From Deltaproteobacteria bacterium (lineage in GTDB: Bacteria > Desulfobacterota > Desulfobacteria > Desulfobacterales > SURF-15), in assembly GCA_024644775.1 (NCBI GenBank), contig JAHEHB010000386.1, positions 1 to 5,240 on the forward strand: DNA of 5,240 nt, written 5' to 3'. The translations under genes were made by a program, and so were the position numbers. Numbering within the stretch: position 1 is the first letter of the stretch; every line of letters starts with the position of its first letter. Under the pieces are notes generated by a model. That model was not told where the DNA came from and did no database searches. It saw only the letters and a list, made by a program, of their open reading frames with translations. Positions 1 to 4,288 of the stretch are shown here, piece by piece.

Positions 1-933
1 TCGGGAATCAAAGGACTTCCTGCTGAAGAAATCCCAAGGGTTTTTGATGTCTTAAAGCGGGGGTGGCATTTTTTCCTGCCGGTCTTTATCGTGTTAGGGT
101 TATTGTTTTATGGGTACACTCCCGAATTGGGGGCATTCTGGGGCACTGTTTCTGCGTTGTTGTTATCCTGGCGGCATAAAGATACCCGAATGAAGCCCAA
201 TGATATTTTACAGGCGCTCCGATCCGGAGCTGCGGCCAACAATTCTGCAGGATCGGCGATTGGTTCCTTGGGTGTTATCATTGGCGGGATCGTCCTTTCG
301 GGCCTCGGATTAAAATTTTCAGCACTGCTGGTCGAAATTGCCGGTGGCAGCCTGCTCTTGTGCGTCGTTATGGTAATGATCCTGTCCATCATCATCGGTA
401 TGGGCAGCAGTACCACCGGTTCATATATCATTCTATCGGTTGTCGCAGCACCTGCCCTGATCTATTTGAAAGTACCCGCGGTGGCAGCCCATCTGGTTGT
501 TTTTTATGCGGCGTGTCTATCAAACATTACACCACCGGTGTGCGTATCTGCGTTTGCAGCCGCCGCCCTTGCAAAAGCGGACCCCATGGAAACCGGTATT
601 GCCGCACTGAAATTTGGATTCGCCCTTATTTTTCTGCCGTTTGGCTTTGTTTACCTACCCCCTTTATTGTTGGGCGGTTCCGTATTTCAGGTTGCATACA
701 CGTTTGTAATATTGCTGATCGGATTTATGGCACTTGCCATGGCACTTCAAGGAGCCGACTTTATCTATCCTAAAATCAGTCTCCAAAGACGCATTGTTTT
801 CATGGTCGCCGCATTAAATATGCTGCTGCCTTTGCCAAAATGGGTCAACATTCTTGGCCTTATCCTAATGATGGCTGGTTGGTTGCCTGGATTCGTTGTT
901 CATCGCAAGACCGTTGCGGCATCAAAAATATAG
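1..933 (+). CDS. TRAP transporter fused permease (TAXI-type, DctM-like), C-terminal part; 5' end outside window
   Basis: The frame is open from base 1 and ends at TAG 931-933, giving 310 visible residues; the start lies upstream of the window. The visible N-terminus (GLPAEEIP, then KRGWHFFLP) matches the linker before the last helices of fused 4TM/12TM TRAP permeases. Successive hydrophobic segments follow. The DctM-like signature is GMGSSTTGSY at about visible residues 133-142, then an AAHLVVFYAACLSNITPP stretch near 163-180, then AALKFGFALIFLPFGFVYLPP. By family knowledge this inner-membrane subunit uses an ion gradient to import a carboxylate delivered by a periplasmic TAXI-type binding protein, which would be encoded upstream and is not visible. 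One oddity is SS where relatives usually have LP before TT in the GMG motif. The substrate cannot be told from sequence. The gene is convergent with the downstream dehydrogenase, 19 bp apart. The GTG at 91 is internal and not a real start. Confidence 0.9.
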   Translation, partial: SGIKGLPAEEIPRVFDVLKRGWHFFLPVFIVLGLLFYGYTPELGAFWGTVSALLLSWRHKDTRMKPNDILQALRSGAAANNSAGSAIGSLGVIIGGIVLSGLGLKFSALLVEIAGGSLLLCVVMVMILSIIIGMGSSTTGSYIILSVVAAPALIYLKVPAVAAHLVVFYAACLSNITPPVCVSAFAAAALAKADPMETGIAALKFGFALIFLPFGFVYLPPLLLGGSVFQVAYTFVILLIGFMALAMALQGADFIYPKISLQRRIVFMVAALNMLLPLPKWVNILGLILMMAGWLPGFVVHRKTVAASKI

Positions 934-952
934 AATTTCGGTGCTCAATTCC

Positions 953-1843
953 TCAATTCGATTTCACCTCCGTATTTGCCAGTTGTTCTAAGACGGTCAG
1001 CACAGAACAGGAGTCCAAATTTCCTTTCCCGTGGGTCTTTGCGGATCGCAGGATTTCTAATGATACACTGGCAGCTGGTATGGAAACACCGCATTCATCG
1101 GCCAGTTTCATTGCACTCGAGAGGTCTTTATACATATTGTTGACGGAAAATCCGGCCGAAAAATTTCGATGGATCATTTTTGGGCCTCGGGTTTCCATAG
1201 CGGCCGTTCTGGCACCTCCCACGGAAGTGATTTCAATCACCTTTTGAGGATCGATTCCAGCCTTCATAGCGAGGACCAGTGCCTCTGAAACCGCCTCAAC
1301 GGAAACTCCCAAAATAAGATTATTGATCAACTTTAATGTGGTACCCATGCTGTTTTCACCCGCATAGACGATCACGATTCCCATTTTTTCAAAGATAGGA
1401 CGACACGCCTCAAAGGTCTCCTTAGGGCCGCCCACCATAATACCAAGCTTGCCCGCTTCAGCGACTTTTGGATTGCCGGTCACAGGCGCATCGAGCATGG
1501 GAACCCCTTTGGCCTTGGCACGCTCCGCAATATATCTGGACATTTCCGGCGCGATACTTCCCATATCGATAACGGTTAAATTCTCATGAGCGCCCTCTAA
1601 TACCCCGTTTTTCCCGCAGAAAACCGTTTCTGATGCGGCAGAATCGGTTACCATGGTGATCACCACATCCGATTCTATTGCCACGGCCTGTGGCGAATCC
1701 ACCCATGTTGCACCCGCATCGATGAGTTCTTTGGCTTTGTCCGATGTTCGATTCCATACGGTTAAAGGATACCCCGCCTTTAAAAGGTGTCTCGACATGT
1801 GTCGACCCATGAGCCCGATCCCAATAAATCCTATTTTTTCCAT
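953..1843 (-). CDS. NAD(P)-dependent beta-hydroxyacid dehydrogenase (3-hydroxyisobutyrate dehydrogenase family)
   Basis: This is a complete 296-residue protein of the usual family length. It should be cytosolic and reversibly oxidise a short beta-hydroxy acid such as 3-hydroxyisobutyrate, gamma-hydroxybutyrate or tartronate semialdehyde. The N-terminal Rossmann fold carries GFIGIGLMG at residues 5-13. N31-R32-T33 at the end of the second strand is a pattern associated with NADP(H) rather than NAD preference. The DMGS loop is at 93-96 and the substrate-binding loop begins DAPVTGN at 118-124. The catalytic lysine is K171 in the KLINN motif (171-175), and the C-terminal helical domain has KDL at 239-241. 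The substrate loop departs from the canonical DAPVSGG, with T122 for S, N124 for G and V127 for the usual G. ATG at 1843 is preceded by AAAGGAGG with a 5-nt spacer, fixing the start. The exact substrate is unknown; the adjacent TRAP permease hints at a hydroxy or carboxylic acid. Confidence 0.93.
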   Translation of the reverse strand: MEKIGFIGIGLMGRHMSRHLLKAGYPLTVWNRTSDKAKELIDAGATWVDSPQAVAIESDVVITMVTDSAASETVFCGKNGVLEGAHENLTVIDMGSIAPEMSRYIAERAKAKGVPMLDAPVTGNPKVAEAGKLGIMVGGPKETFEACRPIFEKMGIVIVYAGENSMGTTLKLINNLILGVSVEAVSEALVLAMKAGIDPQKVIEITSVGGARTAAMETRGPKMIHRNFSAGFSVNNMYKDLSSAMKLADECGVSIPAASVSLEILRSAKTHGKGNLDSCSVLTVLEQLANTEVKSN

Positions 1844-1848
1844 GGAAG

Positions 1849-1856
1849 CCTCCTTT
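1849..1856 (-). promoter_or_regulatory. Ribosome binding site of the beta-hydroxyacid dehydrogenase
   Basis: On the minus strand the sequence reads AAAGGAGG, a near-perfect Shine-Dalgarno, five bases ahead of the ATG at 1843-1841. It decides the start. The open frame of another reading phase that extends to 1877 has no such site. Confidence 0.85.
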
Positions 1857-1885
1857 ATCTGAAGATGGTGCGTTCATACTAAACC

Positions 1886-1893
1886 ACGTATTT
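1886..1893 (-). promoter_or_regulatory. Octamer AAATACGT, copy 1 (candidate regulator site)
   Basis: Read on the minus strand this is AAATACGT followed by GG, 43 to 50 bases upstream of the dehydrogenase ATG. The same octamer occurs twice more on the plus strand in this intergenic region. It is a candidate binding site by repetition only; the regulator is unknown. Confidence 0.3.
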
Positions 1894-2063
1894 TTAAAAA
1901 AACATCATTAAATTAGATCCCCGCCACCCTTACATAATACAATGTATAAATCATGATGACCGGATTAGTAACACAAGGAAATCCGTGGTTCAATGGCAGC
2001 AATCTGTTTCAATTTTCAAATTTTTTACCCTGTTAAATTATTGCATCCATAGCGTATCCAAGT

Positions 2064-2071
2064 AAATACGT
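2064..2071 (+). promoter_or_regulatory. Octamer AAATACGT, copy 2 (candidate regulator site)
   Basis: AAATACGTG lies about 40 bases upstream of the -35 hexamer of the glycosyltransferase promoter, a position compatible with an upstream regulator. It is supported only by recurrence of the octamer. Confidence 0.3.
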
Positions 2072-2109
2072 GTCTAAATGACGTGGCCCTGGGTTATGAG
2101 GTGCCTATC

Positions 2110-2138
2110 TTGACATATTCTCAGCTGTTCTCTATACA
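2110..2138 (+). promoter_or_regulatory. Sigma70-type promoter of the glycosyltransferase
   Basis: A perfect -35 hexamer TTGACA (2110-2115) is followed by a 17-bp spacer and TATACA (2133-2138), one mismatch from the TATAAT consensus. Transcription would start near 2145, leaving a leader of about 30 bases with the ribosome binding site at 2163-2169 and GTG at 2176. The promoter lies inside the longer open frame that begins at GTG 2083, which argues against that upstream start. Confidence 0.75.
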
Positions 2139-2142
2139 ACCA

Positions 2143-2150
2143 AAATACGT
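2143..2150 (+). promoter_or_regulatory. Octamer AAATACGT, copy 3 (candidate regulator site at +1)
   Basis: This copy starts five bases after the -10 hexamer, so it overlaps the expected transcription start of the glycosyltransferase. A protein bound here would be placed to repress. It is supported only by recurrence and position. Confidence 0.3.
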
Positions 2151-2162
2151 CACACGTGAGCA

Positions 2163-2169
2163 AGGGGGA
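2163..2169 (+). promoter_or_regulatory. Ribosome binding site deciding the glycosyltransferase start
   Basis: AGGGGGA sits six bases ahead of GTG 2176. No comparable site precedes GTG 2083. With the promoter at 2110-2138, it selects the 366-residue form. Confidence 0.7.
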
Positions 2170-2175
2170 TGGATT

Positions 2176-3276
2176 GTGAGCACCCGGTTAGATGACACCT
2201 TTCGAATTGCTTTTTTTATTTCACCCCATGGGTTGGGACATGCTGCACGCGCTGCGGCTGTGATGGGTGCGCTGCATGAGATCGATCCTACCATCACATT
2301 TGAAGTTTTTACCACCATTCCAAAATGGTTTTTTGATGATTCATTGTCAAAACCGTTTGCATATCATCCCACATTGACCGATATCGGCATGGTGCAAAAA
2401 ACACCTTTTTGCGAAGACTTACAAAACACTTTGAAACGACTAGGTGAGCTTTTTCCGTTTGATCAAAATCAGATTGATTCGATTGCCCGTTTGCTATCAA
2501 AAAGAAAGTGCCGTTTGATCGTGTGCGATATTTCCCCCATGGGTATCTCGGTTGGGAAGGCTTCGGATATCCCTTCCGTACTTGTCGAGAATTTTACCTG
2601 GGACTGGATTTATGAGTCTTATGCGATGTTGAATAATAATTTTAATTTTTATATCAAATACTTAAAAGGATTATTTGAAAAGGCGAGTTATCATATCCAA
2701 ACGGAGCCTGTCTGTTGCTATCGAGATGTTGATATTCTAATACCACCCATTAGTCGGAAACCTCGGACATCTTCAACAGATACCCGGAAAAATTTGAATC
2801 GTGCAGAAAATTCACCCGTTGTTATGATTACCATGGGGGGAATTCCTCAACACTACACCATTCAAAATACATTAAGGGAGCACGAAAAAACAACATTTGT
2901 GATTTCCGGGGGAAACCAGTCGTTTCAGCGGATGAACAACGTTGTTATTTTACCGTATCGCTCTGAATTTTATCATCCTGATTTGATCCATGCATCCGAT
3001 GTGGTAGTCGGCAAAGCAGGTTACAGCACCCTTGCAGAAGTCTACGACGCAGGGGTTCCATTCATATTCATAAAACGACCGACTTTTCGGGAATCTGAAA
3101 TAATGGCAGCGTATATCCACGCACATATCACCAGCTTCGATATTACAGAGAATCAATTTGAGAAGGGGCATTGGATATTCCAACTTCCGGACCTTTTGTC
3201 TTTACCAAAGGCGATTCGAAATGGAAAACCCGGCGCCCAACAGGCAGCGGAGTATATTTATCGACTGTCGGCGTAG
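2176..3276 (+). CDS. MurG-like GT-B glycosyltransferase (predicted, GT28-related)
   Basis: Starting at GTG 2176 this is a 366-residue protein; the frame is open to 2083, but the promoter at 2110-2138 and AGGGGGA at 2163-2169 favour the later start. Residue 1 then falls just before the first beta strand (RIAFFISPHGLGHAAR, about 10-25), whose G-x-GH-x-x-R loop is typical of the acceptor-side half of MurG/GT28-type enzymes. A VCDISPMG strand-loop lies at 116-123 and VENFTWDWIY at 137-146. The donor-binding half opens with VVMITMGGIP near 215-224 and has SDVVVGKAGYSTLAEV near 274-289 followed by GVPFIFIKRP, the usual nucleotide-sugar pocket. By family it moves a sugar from a nucleotide donor to an unknown acceptor. 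No signal peptide or membrane helix is evident, so it is probably cytosolic or peripheral at the membrane. It has its own promoter and no co-directional partner within 200 bp. It is not MurG itself: no peptidoglycan cluster is present. Confidence 0.82.
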   Translation: MSTRLDDTFRIAFFISPHGLGHAARAAAVMGALHEIDPTITFEVFTTIPKWFFDDSLSKPFAYHPTLTDIGMVQKTPFCEDLQNTLKRLGELFPFDQNQIDSIARLLSKRKCRLIVCDISPMGISVGKASDIPSVLVENFTWDWIYESYAMLNNNFNFYIKYLKGLFEKASYHIQTEPVCCYRDVDILIPPISRKPRTSSTDTRKNLNRAENSPVVMITMGGIPQHYTIQNTLREHEKTTFVISGGNQSFQRMNNVVILPYRSEFYHPDLIHASDVVVGKAGYSTLAEVYDAGVPFIFIKRPTFRESEIMAAYIHAHITSFDITENQFEKGHWIFQLPDLLSLPKAIRNGKPGAQQAAEYIYRLSA

Positions 3277-3288
3277 AAGTCCCGGGAG

Positions 3289-3344
3289 GGCAGAGGACGG
3301 AAGACAGAGGGCAGAGAACAGAGGACAGAGAACAGAGGGCAGAA
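3289..3344. repeat. Heptanucleotide minisatellite, eight degenerate RRCAGAG units
   Basis: Eight consecutive 7-bp units run without interruption: GGCAGAG, GACGGAA, GACAGAG, GGCAGAG, AACAGAG, GACAGAG, AACAGAG, GGCAGAA. It begins 13 bases after the glycosyltransferase stop and is followed by an AT-rich tail around 3357-3402. Because seven is not a multiple of three, every plus-strand phase stays open and reads as spurious RGQRTEDREQ-like peptide; these should not be annotated as genes. Similar purine-rich heptamer tracts producing EDRGQRTEDR-type translations are, to my knowledge, scattered between genes in many deltaproteobacterial and other environmental genomes. Function is unknown. Confidence 0.85.
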
Positions 3345-3466
3345 AGTGGGGAGGATATGAAGTTATTGTATTAAAAATACAGATAGTTAATAGAAAAATC
3401 TAGTCTGATGATTGAATTCTGGTGTTACCCTGATTGTTCCCTGACTCAGAGGAAATCCCAAGATAT

Positions 3467-3470
3467 GGAG
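3467..3470 (+). promoter_or_regulatory. Ribosome binding site deciding the PA14 protein start
   Basis: GGAG lies six bases ahead of ATG 3477. The alternative ATG at 3465 overlaps this site, and the frame's first ATG at 3408 has no Shine-Dalgarno and would put a polar stretch ahead of the signal peptide. Confidence 0.6.
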
Positions 3471-3476
3471 TCAATA

Positions 3477-4136
3477 ATGAAAAAGAAATGCGTGCTAAGA
3501 GGTCTTTTTTCTGTCACCCGTGTTGTTTTTCTGATGCTGTTTATTCTTTGGGTTCGTGTTCCAGATCCCGGCTGTGCTGCCGGATTGTCAAAACAGAACC
3601 CGGTAAAAGTTGCTCCGATAAAACCTGATCCGGCAGGGTTAAGCCCTGGTCTCGCCGTCCTCTATTTTTATGAGTTTTGGGAAAAACACCTCGATAATCT
3701 TCCCTCCGGTGAAAAGGCGAATCTGGCTGGCAAACCGGGAGACCCCATACCGGATATAAACCACAAGTTTGGAAGAGGCAAGGTGTTTGGCAGCGGAGAA
3801 AGCCGAGGTGTCGGTGTTCAGATGGAGGGTTATTTGAACCTGGCTAAAGCGGGAGCATATTGGTTCAAAGCATTTGCCAATGACGGTGTCCGTGTTTATT
3901 TAAATAAGCAACTCATTGTCGATGATCCGTCCTGGCATAAAGACGGTGATCGATATTCAGAGCCTCTTGAAATTCAGATCGAAACGCCTGGCTGGCACCC
4001 GGTGATGGTGCGATATTTTCAGCGCAAGGGAACCGCCACACTGAAATTGTACTGGAAACGGCCGGGGGATGCAGCGTATCGTATCATTCCAGCAACAGCC
4101 TATGCCCATACGCCGTCTCAGACTAAAAAGAAATAG
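3477..4136 (+). CDS. Exported single-domain PA14 protein
   Basis: From ATG 3477 the product has 219 residues. The N-terminus is a classical signal sequence: MKKK, then a hydrophobic core around residues 16-27 (RVVFLMLFILWV), then a polar turn ending GCAAG near 32-36. Cleavage by signal peptidase I after CAA is plausible; the bases before C do not make a good lipobox. The rest, about 59-208, is one PA14 fold: LAVLYFY opening strand, GYLNLAKAGAYWFKAFANDGVR around 118-139 with the hallmark NDGVRVYL (135-142), a W at 153, VRYFQRKG near 178-185 and LKLYW at 189-193. A lysine-rich tail (QTKKK) ends it. PA14 domains are beta-barrels often involved in carbohydrate binding, but no catalytic partner domain is present here, so a binding or structural role outside the cytoplasm is inferred. 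It is convergent with the SGNH hydrolase, 152 bp apart. Frame remains open upstream to 3408, but the ribosome binding site and signal peptide favour 3477. Confidence 0.85.
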   Translation: MKKKCVLRGLFSVTRVVFLMLFILWVRVPDPGCAAGLSKQNPVKVAPIKPDPAGLSPGLAVLYFYEFWEKHLDNLPSGEKANLAGKPGDPIPDINHKFGRGKVFGSGESRGVGVQMEGYLNLAKAGAYWFKAFANDGVRVYLNKQLIVDDPSWHKDGDRYSEPLEIQIETPGWHPVMVRYFQRKGTATLKLYWKRPGDAAYRIIPATAYAHTPSQTKKK

Positions 4137-4288
4137 GAGATAATAGCCGCGGTCCGGTATGGAGTCCGAAAATATAAGAGCGTCGTTCTGATATAAATGT
4201 GCGTATAGAGTGAACGTTATGCTTGAAGTAAAAAATAACCGTAACAAACCCAAGGGCTTGTCTTGTTTTCACCGGATGCCCTATTGGT

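Larger units (their letters stand above)
1844..2175. other. Divergent intergenic control region between dehydrogenase and glycosyltransferase
   Basis: This AT-rich stretch of 332 bases separates two divergently transcribed genes. It contains only very short open frames (for example ATG 1943 with four codons) and no RNA gene I can recognise. It holds the dehydrogenase ribosome binding site, three copies of the octamer AAATACGT in mixed orientation, a short AT-rich dyad at 1931-1947, and the glycosyltransferase promoter and ribosome binding site. No convincing -35/-10 pair was found for the dehydrogenase. TATTAT on the minus strand near 1940-1935 lacks a good -35. Confidence 0.75.

Noticed and set aside
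108..431. 107-codon minus-strand frame inside the TRAP permease
   Set aside because: It is fully antisense to a clear membrane protein; no independent signal.
840..1247. 135-codon plus-strand frame across the convergent junction
   Set aside because: It is antisense to the dehydrogenase over most of its length and out of phase with the permease; composition is not protein-like.
1584..1877. 97-codon minus-strand frame overlapping the dehydrogenase N-terminus
   Set aside because: It is an out-of-phase shadow of the dehydrogenase, with no domain-like features and no ribosome binding site.
1935..1960. Dehydrogenase promoter around TATTAT or TATACA on the minus strand
   Set aside because: Neither -10-like element has an acceptable -35 at 16-18 bp, so no promoter is called.
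3367..3381. TGTATT-AAA-AATACA hairpin as a terminator after the glycosyltransferase
   Set aside because: The stem is six AT-rich pairs with a three-base loop and no following T run; too weak for an intrinsic terminator.
3366..3394. Possible promoter TTGTAT with TAATAG ahead of the PA14 gene
   Set aside because: Both hexamers are poor and the spacer is 16; the AT-rich tail makes chance matches likely.
3158..3403. Two overlapping short plus-strand frames across the heptamer tract
   Set aside because: They are open only because a 7-bp repeat lacks stops in all plus phases; no ribosome binding site, and they overlap the glycosyltransferase 3' end in other phases.
4243..4267. Imperfect hairpin between the convergent PA14 and SGNH genes (CAAG/CTTG core with AACAA/TTGTT arms)
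   Set aside because: Pairing is broken by a two-by-two internal loop and a bulge; the T run on the minus strand is several bases away. A bidirectional terminator is possible but not supported.
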